A DNA stretch of 64,000 nucleotides from Lewinella sp. IMCC34191 (GCF_003390935.1 NZ_QNQZ01000004.1:1-64000), one strand, 5' to 3'. Positions 24,717 through 34,673 are shown, counted from the stretch's first letter. Numbers and translations: made by a program. Notes: generated by a model not told the origin, from the sequence alone.

Positions 24717-25730
24717 ATGATTATCAAATTCCCAATGAGCAAGCTCAGCTTGCTATTACTCACCGCCGTTGCCCTCGCGTTCACTTCTTGTGACGACGAC
24801 GACGATCCCATCCTGGGCGGACAGTATGACGACGACGGTACCGTTTTTCTTTCTTCCAATACCTCCGGCATGGTCGGCATCCTCGATACCAAGGATACGC
24901 CTCTGGAAATCGAGACCTTCATGGCCCGGGGTACGGACGCCGATGGCATCTACTACGATGATGACCAGGGCAACATTTTCCAAATTAACCGGAGCAGTAG
25001 CACCATCGTCGAATATAACGACGTGATTGATGACCTCGACGATCCCAATGGCGTGGACATCGAATCGGAAAGCTCCATGGACTTTGACAACGGACGTGGA
25101 CTTGCTTACCGCAACGACATGCTCGTCGTAGCCAACGACAACGATAGCGATAGCACGATGAATGCTTTCTACCGTTACGAGATCACCGGCGACGAGGAAA
25201 TCAGCTACGTCGGCATGCACCCCACTAACATCAACCTGTGGGGCATCCAGTTCTTCGGCACCTCCCTTTACGCCGTTGTTGATAACAGTGACTCGATCGC
25301 TATTTTCGACAACTTCCTGGATAATGCGGCCGGCGACACGGTTACGCCTACGCGCTACATCCAAGTTGAAGGTATCACGCGTACCCATGGCCTGGAGTAC
25401 AACAACGAAGATGACGTCATGGTCCTGACCGATATCGGCGACGCCGGTTCGGATTCGGACGGTGCCCTCATCATCATCGAAGACTTCGCTACGCTGAGTG
25501 GTAACGTCATTACCGAGGCCGACTATACCCGCATCGCCGGAGCCAGCACCATGCTAGGCAACCCCGTCGATGTTGATTACGATGCAGAAGACGACCGCAT
25601 CTACGTTGCCGAAAAGGCAAACGGTGGCGGCCAGCTGCTGATCTTCGACATGGATATGTCCGGTGATGTAGCACCCGCTGAGATGCTGCCCTTCCCCGGC
25701 ATCAGCTCGCTGTTCTTTTACCGCGACTAA
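24717..25730 (+). CDS. Acidic lipoprotein, probable beta-propeller
   Basis: A 337-residue lipoprotein with signal peptide and lipobox (LAFTSC) followed by an Asp-run and a strongly acidic repetitive sequence. Repeated units of the kind GxxxDxDGIYYDDDQGNIFQINR and YNDVIDDLDDPNGVDIES suggest a beta-propeller of about six blades, but I recognise no specific family. The protein would sit on the cell surface or in the periplasm; the acidity fits a marine organism. The start could also be ATG 24735 (MSKLSLLLL); the TTG at 24675 is unlikely. A terminator follows. Confidence 0.8.
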   Translation: MIIKFPMSKLSLLLLTAVALAFTSCDDDDDPILGGQYDDDGTVFLSSNTSGMVGILDTKDTPLEIETFMARGTDADGIYYDDDQGNIFQINRSSSTIVEYNDVIDDLDDPNGVDIESESSMDFDNGRGLAYRNDMLVVANDNDSDSTMNAFYRYEITGDEEISYVGMHPTNINLWGIQFFGTSLYAVVDNSDSIAIFDNFLDNAAGDTVTPTRYIQVEGITRTHGLEYNNEDDVMVLTDIGDAGSDSDGALIIIEDFATLSGNVITEADYTRIAGASTMLGNPVDVDYDAEDDRIYVAEKANGGGQLLIFDMDMSGDVAPAEMLPFPGISSLFFYRD

Positions 25731-25765
25731 TAGCGCGCCTTACCTTTTCTCAAGAGGGTAAATCA

Positions 25766-25800
25766 ACGCCCACTCTTCTACGGAAGGGTGGGCGTTTTTT
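25766..25800 (+). terminator. Rho-independent terminator
   Basis: ACGCCCACTCTT and AAGGGTGGGCGT form a 12-bp stem with one G-T pair and loop CTACGG, followed by TTTTTT. It lies about 35 nt after the acidic lipoprotein gene. Confidence 0.9.
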
Positions 25801-25819
25801 GTTAGCCTCCGATCCGGTG

Positions 25820-25827
25820 TATATTCG
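25820..25827 (+). promoter_or_regulatory. -7-like element TATATTCG
   Basis: TATATTCG lies 5 nt before the ATG at 25833. It is a weaker match to TAnnTTTG but has the same position as the other short-leader promoters. Confidence 0.3.
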
Positions 25828-25832
25828 ATGCC

Positions 25833-27203
25833 ATGTTCAGCAATCTGGGAGAGGGTGACCGGCTGGAAAACTTACAACGCGAAAGCTGGCAACTGGAACT
25901 GCTGGTCACCGGCTTCGCGTTGGCCGGCATGATCGGCGGGGCGGAGGAATTTTTTGACTGGGTGTCCGAAAAGCTTAGGGTACTTTCCGGCAACGAGATC
26001 CAAACCCAGCTTGCCGGTAGCATGCTGGTGGGCGCTTCTTTTGCCTACATCATTACGCTGGTCAACTTCTTTTTTCACGTTGTACTGCGCTGTCTCTGGA
26101 TCGGCGCTATCGGATCCCGGTCCGTCATGGGACGCACCATCATTTCCCGAAGAAAGCTGGCTTCCAAGTTCGAACGCTTCTTGCGCCAGCGGAGCGGCAA
26201 CTTTGACGCATACATCCATCGCCTGGACGATGCCGCCAGCCTGGTGTTTGCCTTTACCTTTCTTCTGATTATCGTTACCCTCAGCGTCATTGCGGTGACG
26301 CTGTTTTTCGTGTTGCTCGCACTTGTCCTCGTCGGCCTGAATGATACCCCCTGGGCAGTGGCCCTACTCGGTGTAGTCATCTCGATCATTGCCCTTTTCG
26401 GTATCGTTTACCTGGTAGACTTCCTGACCGCCGGTTACCTGAAGCGGTTTCGGCGATTCTCGTACGTCTACTTTCCGATCTACCGGCTGTTCGGATGGGT
26501 CACCTTTGCCCGCGTCTACCGCCCGCTGTACTACAACCTTCTGAACCGGCGCGGCGGCCGCCGGCTGGTGCTGATGCTCGTTCCCTACCTGGCCATTGCC
26601 CTGTACTTGCTCACCCTCGAAATTTCACCGAATAAATACCTGCCCCAGGAATACATTTCCGAAGACCAAAATTCCGCCTTTACCCTCGACCCCGAGCATT
26701 ACGAAGACAGTGATCCCGACGAGCTTGCTTCCGGGGAGATCGTAATTCCCTCCCAAGTCATCCGCCAATCACCGCTACGGGTTACCGTGCCGCTGTTTCA
26801 GATGTACGAGAAACCCATCAGTCTCCTGTGTCCGGACTTACCCGAACACTACGAGAGTTCCGTGCATTCTGGCCTGTTCGACACCGGCGAGGTTGGCGTG
26901 TATAAAGCGCCCGATAGCCTGCGCTCCAATCGGGTCACGCTGACGCGAGAGGTTTTGGAATGCCTGAGCAGCGGCATTGAGTTGCGACTGGATGAAGCAC
27001 CCCTCCCACTAGACGATATACTCCTTACCCAATCCGTAGGATCGGCCTACCACGAACTGGTGAAGTTCGTACCGCTGGATAGTCTGGCTCCCGGACTCCA
27101 CCAGCTTACCCTGCGGCAGATGCGGGTGTCCGATAAGGATTCCATTGCGGTAAAGGAACCGAGATCCGAGGTCCACGTCCCCTTCTACTACGCACCGGGT
27201 TAA
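25833..27203 (+). CDS. Five-TM membrane protein of unknown function
   Basis: A 456-residue protein with about five TM helices, near residues 28-45, 62-92, 130-165, 168-200 and 248-270, followed by an extracytoplasmic region of about 185 residues rich in acidic positions and beta-strand signatures. I do not recognise a family. The long soluble tail contains two motifs that look like repeated strand pairs around ITLTREVLECLSSG- and QLTLRQMRVSDKD-like segments, but no catalytic residues stand out. It ends 4 nt inside the convergent leuB stop. A terminator directly upstream makes it its own transcription unit. Confidence 0.75.
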   Translation: MFSNLGEGDRLENLQRESWQLELLVTGFALAGMIGGAEEFFDWVSEKLRVLSGNEIQTQLAGSMLVGASFAYIITLVNFFFHVVLRCLWIGAIGSRSVMGRTIISRRKLASKFERFLRQRSGNFDAYIHRLDDAASLVFAFTFLLIIVTLSVIAVTLFFVLLALVLVGLNDTPWAVALLGVVISIIALFGIVYLVDFLTAGYLKRFRRFSYVYFPIYRLFGWVTFARVYRPLYYNLLNRRGGRRLVLMLVPYLAIALYLLTLEISPNKYLPQEYISEDQNSAFTLDPEHYEDSDPDELASGEIVIPSQVIRQSPLRVTVPLFQMYEKPISLLCPDLPEHYESSVHSGLFDTGEVGVYKAPDSLRSNRVTLTREVLECLSSGIELRLDEAPLPLDDILLTQSVGSAYHELVKFVPLDSLAPGLHQLTLRQMRVSDKDSIAVKEPRSEVHVPFYYAPG

Positions 27204-28255
27204 ATGGCATTCGCAATACGGTCACCGAAGGCGCGCGTACCCACCCGTTCCCGGGGATTGAGATCTTCGGTTCCGACGCCTTCTCCCAATATGCGGTTAA
27301 CACTACGGCGTACGGCGCCTGCCTCCTCCCGTAAGCCCAGATGATCGAGGAGCATAGCCGCCGAGAGGATGGCCGCCACCGGATTGGCGCGGTCCTGCCC
27401 CGCCCCCTCCGGCCAGGAACCGTGGATGGGCTCGAACATGCCCACCGTGGAACCGATGCTGCTGGACGGCAGCAGGCCTAAAGAACCGGCTAGTACGCTC
27501 GAGGCATCCGACAAAATATCGCCAAACATATTGCTGGTGACGATCACGTCAAACTGGGCGGGATTGAGAATGAGCTGCATGGCGGCGTTGTCCACGAACA
27601 TGAAGTTGAGCTCGACGTCGTCGTTCTCGGCGGCCAACTCCCGGGTAATCTCCCGCCAGAGCCGGCTGCTTTCCATGACGTTGGCTTTATCCACCAGAGT
27701 AAGCTTACCCCGCCGGGCCCGCGCTTCCTGGAAGCCCATCTTGACGATCCGCTCGATCTCCATGCGGGTGTAGGTGCAGGTATCGAAGGCGGTATTACCA
27801 TTGTCCTTGCGCCCCTTTTCGCCGAAGTAGATGCCCCCGGTCAGTTCCCGCACGATCAGCATGTCCACGCCCTTCATCCGCTCCGGCCGCAAGGGGCTCA
27901 GATCGGCTAACTCGGCGTATCCGGCTACGGGGCGCAGATTTGCGAACAGGCCTAATTCCTTGCGCAGTTTTAGCAATCCTTGTTCCGGACGCACTTTGGC
28001 CGTCGGGTCGTTGTCGAAGCGGGGGTGCCCGATCGCCCCGAACAGGAGCGCATCCGAGCGCTTACACAGGGCCAGGGTATCGTCGGGCAGCGGATCGCCG
28101 GTTTCATCGATCGCGACGGCCCCGACCGGCGCGTACGTATGATTGAAGGTGTGACCGAATTTATCCGCAACTACGTCGAGCACCTTGATGGCTTCCGCGG
28201 TCACTTCCGGTCCGATACCGTCTCCGTCCAGAACGGCAATATTAAATTCACTCAT
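27200..28255 (-). CDS. leuB: 3-isopropylmalate dehydrogenase
   Basis: A 351-residue NAD-dependent dehydrogenase. The N-terminal VLDGDGIGPEVTAEAIKVLD, the substrate-binding arginines around RPEQGLLKLRKELGLFANLRP, the YFGEKGR segment and the metal-binding region NMFGDILSDASSVLAGSLGLLPS identify it. It oxidises and decarboxylates 3-isopropylmalate to 2-ketoisocaproate, the third step of leucine synthesis. It is the last gene of the leuCDB run, 24 nt after leuD. Its stop overlaps a convergent gene by 4 nt. Confidence 0.97.
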   Translation of the reverse strand: MSEFNIAVLDGDGIGPEVTAEAIKVLDVVADKFGHTFNHTYAPVGAVAIDETGDPLPDDTLALCKRSDALLFGAIGHPRFDNDPTAKVRPEQGLLKLRKELGLFANLRPVAGYAELADLSPLRPERMKGVDMLIVRELTGGIYFGEKGRKDNGNTAFDTCTYTRMEIERIVKMGFQEARARRGKLTLVDKANVMESSRLWREITRELAAENDDVELNFMFVDNAAMQLILNPAQFDVIVTSNMFGDILSDASSVLAGSLGLLPSSSIGSTVGMFEPIHGSWPEGAGQDRANPVAAILSAAMLLDHLGLREEAGAVRRSVNRILGEGVGTEDLNPRERVGTRAFGDRIANAI

Positions 28256-28279
28256 GGGTGAGCTGGTGGGTATTGATAA

Positions 28280-28879
28280 TTAAAGGCTGAAGTCCACGCG
28301 GTTCGCTTCGTATGACTCGATCTTTTCTCGTTGGCTGAGCAAAAAGTCGATGTCGTCGTAACCATTGATCAGGCAGGTCTTTTTATACTCGTCGATTTCG
28401 AAGCCGGTGACCGTCCCGGTTTCCTCGTTCTTGAAGGTCTGCGCCTCCAGATCGACGGTGAAGCGAGCGGCAGGGTTCGCTTCGATGGTGCGGAAGGTCT
28501 CGTCGAGTACCTGCGGCGTAACGATCAGGGGAAGCAGGCCGTTGTTGAGGGCGTTCCCGCGAAAGATATCGGCGAAGTAGCTGGACACTACTACCCGGAA
28601 CCCGTAATCAGCCAGGGCCCAGGCGGCGTGCTCCCGGCTGGAACCGCAACCGAAGTTGGAACCGGCAACCAAAATTTCGCCGGAGTAGGTAGGATTATTG
28701 AGAACGAAGTCGGGCCGGGGGTGCTCCAGTTTGTCGTAGCGCCAGTCCCGGAAGAGGTTATCGCCGAAGCCATCCCGTGTAGTCGCTTTCAAAAAGCGAG
28801 CGGGAATAATCTGGTCGGTATCGATGTCCTCGATCGGCAGCGGGACGGCCGTGGAGGTAAGTTTTTTAAAGGCTTGCAT
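28280..28879 (-). CDS. leuD: 3-isopropylmalate dehydratase small subunit
   Basis: A 199-residue LeuD with the swivelling aconitase C-domain; [34 protein letters not shown] and the [16 protein letters not shown] segment are textbook matches. It pairs with the LeuC protein encoded 10 nt upstream to isomerise 2- to 3-isopropylmalate. Length fits the bacterial small subunit. No separate regulation is visible. Confidence 0.97.
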   Translation of the reverse strand: MQAFKKLTSTAVPLPIEDIDTDQIIPARFLKATTRDGFGDNLFRDWRYDKLEHPRPDFVLNNPTYSGEILVAGSNFGCGSSREHAAWALADYGFRVVVSSYFADIFRGNALNNGLLPLIVTPQVLDETFRTIEANPAARFTVDLEAQTFKNEETGTVTGFEIDEYKKTCLINGYDDIDFLLSQREKIESYEANRVDFSL

Positions 28880-28889
28880 GCTTGGGAAA

Positions 28890-30278
28890 TTAAATCAGTT
28901 TGCGAACGTCTACCAGCTTACCGGCCACGGCGGCAGCCGCCGCGGTCAGGGGGCTGGCGAGTATGGTCCGCGCACCGGGGCCTTGCCGTCCCTCGAAGTT
29001 GCGGTTGGAAGTGGAGACACAGTACCGACCGGCGGGGATCTTGTCTTCGTTCATTCCCAGGCAGGCACTACAGCCCGCCCCCCGGAATTCGAAACCGGCA
29101 TCGGTAAAGACGCGGTCCAACCCTTCGGCGATGGCTTGCTTGGCTACCTGCTGGGAGCCCGGCACCACGATGCCCGTGATGTTCTCGTGTATCTGTTTAC
29201 CCTTCACCAAGCCGGCGGCCAGGCGCAGGTCTTCCACCCGGCTGTTGGTGCAGGAACCGATGAATACGTAGTCGATCGGCATGCCTTCCATCTGGTTTCC
29301 CAGCTCCAGGCCCATGTACTCCATGGCCTTTTTCAGGGTCGCGTCGCCGTGGATGTCGCTCTTGGTGGGTATGGACTCCGTAATTCCCATACCCATACCA
29401 GGATTGGTTCCGTACGTGATCATGGGAGGAATATCCTCTCCCCGGAACGTGTACTCCGTATCGAAGGTCGCATCCGCGTCTGAAGGCAGCGTGCGCCAGT
29501 AGCTGACGGCTTCCTCCCACTCCGTCCCGGTGGGAGCGAACTCCCGGCCCATGATGTACTCGAAGGTGGTTTCGTCGGGCGCGATCAGGCCACCGCGGGC
29601 GCCCATCTCGATGCTCATATTACAGATGGTCATGCGGCCTTCCATGCTTAGGCTGCGGATAGCACTGCCCGCATACTCTACGAAGTGACCGGTGCCGCCG
29701 CCCGTCCCCAATTGGGAGATGATGTAGAGAATGAGGTCTTTGGCGGTAACGCCCGGCTGCAGATCGCCATCGATCGTGATGCGCATGCTTTTGGGCTTGC
29801 TCATGAGCACGCACTGGGTAGCCATCACCTGCTCGACCTGGCTGGTACCGATGCCGAACGCAATGGCCCCGAAGGCACCGTGCGTACTGGTATGGCTATC
29901 GCCGCAAACCATGGTGATACCGGGGCGGGTGATGCCCAGCTCCGGTCCGATCACGTGCACGATCCCCTGGTAGGGATGGCCGAGGCCGTAGAGCTCCACG
30001 CCGAATTCCTCGCAATTGCTGGTGAGCATATTTACCTGCTTCCGGCTCAGCGGTTCCGCGATGGGCTTATCCTGGTCTTTGGTGGGCACGTTATGGTCGG
30101 CGGTGGCCACGATGCGGTCGGTACGCAGAATCGGGATACCCCGATCCCGGAGTCCGTTGAAGGCTTGCGGGCTGGTGACCTCATGGATGAGGTGCTTGTC
30201 GATATACAGCACCTGGTTTCCGCCGGGCACTTCGGTGACGACGTGTGCGTCCCAGACTTTATCGAAGAGGGTGGACAT
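28890..30278 (-). CDS. leuC: 3-isopropylmalate dehydratase large subunit
   Basis: A 462-residue aconitase-family subunit carrying the [4Fe-4S] ligands in FIGSCTNSR (first cysteine) and GCSACLGMN (CxxC). [12 protein letters not shown] at the N-terminus and [30 protein letters not shown] sequence (here SQVEQ) are typical. With LeuD it isomerises isopropylmalate. The frame is open for 68 more codons upstream, but ATG 30278 gives the normal length and lies behind a promoter with a perfect TATCTTTG element at 30362-30369, so the extension is leader, not protein. Confidence 0.95.
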   Translation of the reverse strand: MSTLFDKVWDAHVVTEVPGGNQVLYIDKHLIHEVTSPQAFNGLRDRGIPILRTDRIVATADHNVPTKDQDKPIAEPLSRKQVNMLTSNCEEFGVELYGLGHPYQGIVHVIGPELGITRPGITMVCGDSHTSTHGAFGAIAFGIGTSQVEQVMATQCVLMSKPKSMRITIDGDLQPGVTAKDLILYIISQLGTGGGTGHFVEYAGSAIRSLSMEGRMTICNMSIEMGARGGLIAPDETTFEYIMGREFAPTGTEWEEAVSYWRTLPSDADATFDTEYTFRGEDIPPMITYGTNPGMGMGITESIPTKSDIHGDATLKKAMEYMGLELGNQMEGMPIDYVFIGSCTNSRVEDLRLAAGLVKGKQIHENITGIVVPGSQQVAKQAIAEGLDRVFTDAGFEFRGAGCSACLGMNEDKIPAGRYCVSTSNRNFEGRQGPGARTILASPLTAAAAAVAGKLVDVRKLI

Positions 30279-30307
30279 GGAGCTTGATGATTCTCGGTTA
30301 ATAACTG

Positions 30308-30356
30308 CCGATGCAAGCGAGTCACCGGGCACAAACACCAGGGTCCCTTGCATCGG
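30308..30356 (-). promoter_or_regulatory. 5'-terminal stem-loop of the leuCDB leader
   Basis: A perfect 10-bp inverted repeat, CCGATGCAAG (30308-30317) and CTTGCATCGG (30347-30356), spans 49 nt. Given the -7 box at 30362-30369, it would begin within a nucleotide or two of the predicted transcription start and lies 30 nt before the leuC ATG. Confidence 0.55.
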
Positions 30357-30361
30357 GTCGG

Positions 30362-30369
30362 CAAAGATA
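30362..30369 (-). promoter_or_regulatory. -7 element TATCTTTG before leuC
   Basis: A perfect TAnnTTTG match on the minus strand inside the 236-bp gap between leuA and leuC. The -33 region is only T-rich (TTTTCGGG, spacing about 22). It implies that leuCDB can be transcribed apart from leuA. Confidence 0.55.
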
Positions 30370-30488
30370 ATAAGGACGGGCACGGGACCCGAAAAGATGG
30401 CGGTCCGGAAAAGTGCGGAATTCCGGTTACTACCGGCGTGCTTCAGCGCGGTCGGACGATTATCCGTCGGACGGGTTAGCAAAGAATT

Positions 30489-30505
30489 GCGGCGGAGCGC
30501 AGGTA
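30489..30505 (+). repeat. Dispersed 17-mer GCGGCGGAGCGCAGGTA, copy 3
   Basis: Copy of the dispersed repeat in the leuA-leuC intergenic gap, just beyond the leuA stop codon; the first G of the 18-mer is T here. Confidence 0.85.
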
Positions 30506-30514
30506 GACGGCTTA

Positions 30515-31672
30515 TTATGCAGCGGCAACCCCTTCCATCATCCGTTCCAAATCGCTGTCTTCCACTTCCTTTTTCTCGTCGGCTATGGTGAGGAATTCCT
30601 CGTAGAGCGAATCCAGCTGAACCTTGGTCAGGTTGTAGCCGAGGTTCTTGAAGCGGTAAGCCAAGGCGGCCCGGCCGGAACGAGCGGTCAGGACGATTTT
30701 GGACCGGTCTACACCCACTTCCGCGGGATCGATGATCTCATAGGTATCCCGCCGCTTGATCACGCCATCCTGGTGGATGCCGGAGCTGTGGGCGAAGGCG
30801 TTGTCGCCGACGATCGCCTTATTCGGTTGCACCATCATGCCCATGGCATCACTTACCATATGGCTGGTCTCCAGCAATAATTTGGAGTTTACGTTGGTCA
30901 CGAGGTCCAGCGCGGGGTGCTGGCGCATGATCATCACCACTTCCTCGAGGGATGTATTTCCGGCACGTTCGCCGATGCCGTTGATGGTACACTCGATTTG
31001 CCGGGCACCGTTCTGCGCACCGGCAATTGAATTGGCCGTGGCTAGTCCGAGGTCATTGTGGCAGTGGGTGCTGAGGATGCACTTTTCAATCCCGTTCACA
31101 TTGTCGCGCAGGTAGGCAATTTTAGCGCCGTATTCCTGCGGCAGGCAGTAGCCGGTCGTATCCGGAATATTGAGCACCGTGGCTCCGGCATCTACGACGG
31201 CCTGGATAACACGGGCAAGAAACTCGTTGTCCGCGCGTCCGGCATCTTCGGCGTAGAATTCAACATCCTCCACGTAACGTTTGGCGTGCTTGACGGCTGC
31301 TACGGCTCGCTCGATGATCTTATCCGGCGTCGTGCGTAACTTGTACTGAATGTGGCTTTCGCTCACGCCGATACCGGTATGAATACGGGGATGGCGCGCC
31401 GGCTTCAGGGCTTCGGCGGCAACGTCGATATCCTTCATGACCGCCCGGGTAAGGCCGCATACGATGACGTCCTTGACGGTTTTGCCAATTTCCGCGACGG
31501 ATTTAAAGTCTCCGGGGCTGGAAATCGGGAAGCCCGCTTCGATAACATCCACGCCCAGCAGTTCGAGCTGTTTGGCGATCGCGACCTTCTGGCGGGTATC
31601 GAGCTTGCAGCCCGGAACTTGCTCGCCGTCGCGAAGCGTGGTATCGAAGATGTGTACTTGATTCGTATTCAT
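30515..31672 (-). CDS. leuA: 2-isopropylmalate synthase, short form
   Basis: A 385-residue protein with the HMGL-like TIM barrel: [15 protein letters not shown] with the first metal ligand, [15 protein letters not shown], the HCHNDLGLA motif (metal-ligand histidines) and [16 protein letters not shown]. It condenses 2-ketoisovalerate with acetyl-CoA, the first committed step to leucine. It ends after the accessory linker domain and lacks the C-terminal LeuA_dimer regulatory domain of the roughly 510-residue enzymes, so classical leucine feedback inhibition at that domain is not expected. It precedes leuC by 236 bp. Confidence 0.95.
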   Translation of the reverse strand: MNTNQVHIFDTTLRDGEQVPGCKLDTRQKVAIAKQLELLGVDVIEAGFPISSPGDFKSVAEIGKTVKDVIVCGLTRAVMKDIDVAAEALKPARHPRIHTGIGVSESHIQYKLRTTPDKIIERAVAAVKHAKRYVEDVEFYAEDAGRADNEFLARVIQAVVDAGATVLNIPDTTGYCLPQEYGAKIAYLRDNVNGIEKCILSTHCHNDLGLATANSIAGAQNGARQIECTINGIGERAGNTSLEEVVMIMRQHPALDLVTNVNSKLLLETSHMVSDAMGMMVQPNKAIVGDNAFAHSSGIHQDGVIKRRDTYEIIDPAEVGVDRSKIVLTARSGRAALAYRFKNLGYNLTKVQLDSLYEEFLTIADEKKEVEDSDLERMMEGVAAA

Positions 31673-31874
31673 GTCGGATGCGGCCTGGTTTACGGGCTTA
31701 TTATATCTTTAGGGCTTATTGGAACAACGCGTTGTCGATCACATAAAATTAACGCATCCCCACTGATTTAGGGGGAGCGATTCCCCAAATAATCTTCCTG
31801 ATTGCTACGTGGGTGGCGAAGAAAATGTTTACTAAGGCTTTGTCCTCCAGCAATTTACTGAAACAGTTTATACA

Positions 31875-33431
31875 ATGCCTAAGCAGAAGACCGATGACTT
31901 GCTAAAGTTGGTAGGCTCCCTCAATCGCGCCGAGAAGCGCCACTTTCGCCTATTCGTCAAACGCAACCAACAGACCAATAGCGAGCTCCTTTTTCTGCAA
32001 CTCTTCGACATTCTCGAGCGCACGGGGGAATACGATGAAGGCTACCTTCTAAAGCGGATCGAAGGTATAAAAAAGTCACAGCTAAGCAACCTCAAGGCGC
32101 ATCTCTACAAGCAACTGCTGACGAGCCTCCGGTTACTCAACCGCAATAAAGACGACGAGATCACCCTCCGGGAAAACCTGGACTACGCCCGCATCCTCTA
32201 CAATAAAGGGCTGTACCGGCAGGCGCTAGATATATTGGAAAAGGTCAAGAAGCGCGCCGTCGATATTGAATCCCACACCATTGCGCTCGAGACCGCCCAG
32301 TTCGAGAAGCTCATCGAGGGGCAGTACATCACGCGTAGCATTGAAGGGCGCGCCGAAGAACTCAGCCAGGAATGTGAATCCCTCACCGACAAGATCGTGA
32401 GCAGCAATGCATACTCCAACCTGTCCCTCCGCCTATACGGTCTTTACCTGACCAACGGTCTGGTAAGCACCGAGGAGGAATTCAACAAGGTCGGCGCCTT
32501 CTTCCAGGAAAACCTACCGGACGACGATTACGAATCCCTGGATTTCTGGGGCAAGGTTTATTACTGCCAGAGCTACACCTGGATGCACCTGATCCGTCAG
32601 GAGTATCCACTCTGTTACCGGTATACGCAACGGTGGGTCGACCTCTTCCGGGAGTCGCCGAAGATGATCGAGGCCAACGCCCCGCTCTACCTCAAGGGTG
32701 TGCATAATCACCTGGCTACGCTGTTCAATATGTGGCAGTACGACAAATTCATGGAGGAGCTACATAGCCTGGACCTCTTTCCCCACCAATTCGACCTGAC
32801 CAACAACGTCAACGTAGCCGGACTGTACCACCTCTACCAGTTCGACCACCAGATCCGCCGGCACTATATGGAAGGGACCTTCACCGAAGGCCTGGGGCTG
32901 GTACCGCAAATCATGGAAGTGATCGGGGACAACCGCTACAATTGGGACGATCACCGCAATATGATCTTCTATTACCGGATCGCCTGTCTCTACTTCGGCA
33001 GTGGCGACAACGACTCGGCCATCGACTACCTCAACCTGATCATCAATCAAAGAAGCCCGAACTACCGCTCCGATATCCAGGCCTACGCCCGCATTCTGAG
33101 CCTGATCTGTCACTTCGAGATGGGCAACGTTCAGCTCGTCGAATACCAGGTAAAAAGCGTTTACCGCTTCCTATCCAAGGTCGAGCACTTACAGGAAACC
33201 CAACAGATCATCTTCCGCTTTCTGCGTCGTATCCCGCGCATTCGGGAGGCGGATTTGCACGATGAATTCGTCGAGCTAAAGCAGCGACTGGATCGGGTGG
33301 CGAAAAAGCCCTTCGAATCACGACCCTTCACCTACCTGGATATTCCCAGTTGGCTGGAATCCAAGATTGAAGGGGTATCCGTACAGGAGGTAATCCGTCG
33401 GCAATTTGAAGAGCAGCGGGAGCTGGCTTAG
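31875..33431 (+). CDS. Large helical-repeat protein of unknown function
   Basis: A 518-residue soluble protein made almost entirely of alpha-helices, with TPR-like units such as YARILYNKGLYRQALDILEKVKK (about residues 105-127) and IACLYFGSGDNDSAIDYLNLII. The N-terminus (LVGSLNRAEKRHFRLFVKR) recalls proteins widely annotated as hypothetical in Bacteroidota. No enzyme motif, signal peptide or TM helix is visible; a scaffold role is plausible but unproven. The gene is divergent from leuA and overlaps the convergent hemA stop by 4 nt. Confidence 0.82.
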   Translation: MPKQKTDDLLKLVGSLNRAEKRHFRLFVKRNQQTNSELLFLQLFDILERTGEYDEGYLLKRIEGIKKSQLSNLKAHLYKQLLTSLRLLNRNKDDEITLRENLDYARILYNKGLYRQALDILEKVKKRAVDIESHTIALETAQFEKLIEGQYITRSIEGRAEELSQECESLTDKIVSSNAYSNLSLRLYGLYLTNGLVSTEEEFNKVGAFFQENLPDDDYESLDFWGKVYYCQSYTWMHLIRQEYPLCYRYTQRWVDLFRESPKMIEANAPLYLKGVHNHLATLFNMWQYDKFMEELHSLDLFPHQFDLTNNVNVAGLYHLYQFDHQIRRHYMEGTFTEGLGLVPQIMEVIGDNRYNWDDHRNMIFYYRIACLYFGSGDNDSAIDYLNLIINQRSPNYRSDIQAYARILSLICHFEMGNVQLVEYQVKSVYRFLSKVEHLQETQQIIFRFLRRIPRIREADLHDEFVELKQRLDRVAKKPFESRPFTYLDIPSWLESKIEGVSVQEVIRRQFEEQRELA

Positions 33432-34645
33432 TCTTTGCTCAGGACGGCTTCGCGAGCCGCTTTCATGGGAATGCCAATGCATCGCTTTTCCATGTAGAGC
33501 ATCATGCGGTCCATGAGCTCGCGGACATCCGGGTCCAGGTCCTCCAGCTCTTTGCGAAATACTTTGTTGACCGCGTTATGCCGAATTTCCTTGATCTGTC
33601 CGGGTACGTGTACCATCGCCCGCTCGATCAGCCGGGTCTGGTATAGCGTTTCCGTTTCCTTGAGGTGACGATCGAGAATATCGTGCGCGAGATCGACCTC
33701 CCGGCGGCGGAAATCCATATTCTTTCCCGCCAGGGAACGCAGATGCTCGATGGCGATGTAGGTGAAAGGGAAAGCCTTCACGGTAGCTTCGGCCACGTCA
33801 GCGGGAACGCCGAGGTCGACGACAATCTTTTCGGTGGCCTGCTCACCCGCTAACAATTGCTCGAAGCGGGCCGGTGTGATGATGGCTTCTGATGAAGCGG
33901 TACAAACGAATAGGACGTCGAATCCACCGGTGTATTGGTCTAACTCGTCTAGTTGTATGCCCTTACCCTTGGCGAATCCGGCAGCCAGTTGCTGCGCCCG
34001 GGCCAGCGTCCGGTTAGCTACGGTGACGTCGTTATACCCTTGCTTCCGCAGGAATTTGGCCACCAGTACGTTGGTCTGGCCGGCACCAACCAGCAGGATG
34101 CGGGACCGCCGACTCGGAGCGTGGCGCTGCAATTCCTGCATCGAAAGGGAAACGATGGAAACGGATTTCTCACCGATGCGGGTGTTGGCGTAGATGTCTT
34201 TCGCAGCTAACACCGCCTGATTCGTGATGATGCGGAGATCGTCGCCGATCAAGCCCCATTTGCGGCAGGTTTCCTGGCTTTCCCGCAACTGGCCAAGAAT
34301 TTGGCGCTCACCTACGACCAGGGAGTCGATGGAGCCGGCTACTTCATATAGGTGGCGGATAGCCTTTAGCCCGTTGAAGTGCCGTAGCTTGGTGGTGGCT
34401 GCTTCGGCTTGGGGAAGAAGCTGACGGCGAAAATCGTCGTCGATAGCCAACTCCGTCGTAAAAAGCAGCAGAATACGGTTGCAAGTAGCAGCGTAAAAGA
34501 CCTCCTTCATGATGCCCGATTCCCGCAGGCGGAGCAGATTGCTTTGCAATCCGTCACCTCCCTCGAATGCGGCTACCAGCTCGCCAATTTCCTTGAGTTT
34601 GGCATCGCGGTGAGTAAGGGTAAGAATGTGGAAATGCTGCAGCAT
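33428..34645 (-). CDS. hemA: Glutamyl-tRNA reductase
   Basis: A 405-residue reductase. The catalytic cysteine is in the N-terminal YAATCNRILLLF motif, followed by GSIDSLVVGERQILGQLRES and the NADPH-binding Rossmann motif LLVGAGQTNVLVAKFLRKQGY; a C-terminal dimerisation helix domain closes it. It converts glutamyl-tRNA to glutamate-1-semialdehyde, the entry to tetrapyrroles used by HemH and the sirohaem enzymes elsewhere in the window. The frame opens at a GTG at 34666, but that overlaps the TATCTTTG promoter element, so ATG 34645 is the start. Confidence 0.95.
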   Translation of the reverse strand: MLQHFHILTLTHRDAKLKEIGELVAAFEGGDGLQSNLLRLRESGIMKEVFYAATCNRILLLFTTELAIDDDFRRQLLPQAEAATTKLRHFNGLKAIRHLYEVAGSIDSLVVGERQILGQLRESQETCRKWGLIGDDLRIITNQAVLAAKDIYANTRIGEKSVSIVSLSMQELQRHAPSRRSRILLVGAGQTNVLVAKFLRKQGYNDVTVANRTLARAQQLAAGFAKGKGIQLDELDQYTGGFDVLFVCTASSEAIITPARFEQLLAGEQATEKIVVDLGVPADVAEATVKAFPFTYIAIEHLRSLAGKNMDFRRREVDLAHDILDRHLKETETLYQTRLIERAMVHVPGQIKEIRHNAVNKVFRKELEDLDPDVRELMDRMMLYMEKRCIGIPMKAAREAVLSKD

Positions 34646-34665
34646 AAATGGGGTCGAAACGGCCA

Positions 34666-34673
34666 CAAAGATA
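34666..34673 (-). promoter_or_regulatory. -7 element TATCTTTG before hemA
   Basis: A perfect TAnnTTTG match on the minus strand 20 nt upstream of the ATG at 34645. It overlaps the alternative GTG start and therefore helps decide the gene start. The 200 bp behind it (to 34879) contain only AGTCTTT short repeats near 34722-34740. Confidence 0.55.

Noticed and set aside
30279..30482. N-terminal extension of LeuC
   Set aside because: It lies mostly upstream of the internal promoter and gives a protein longer than the family.
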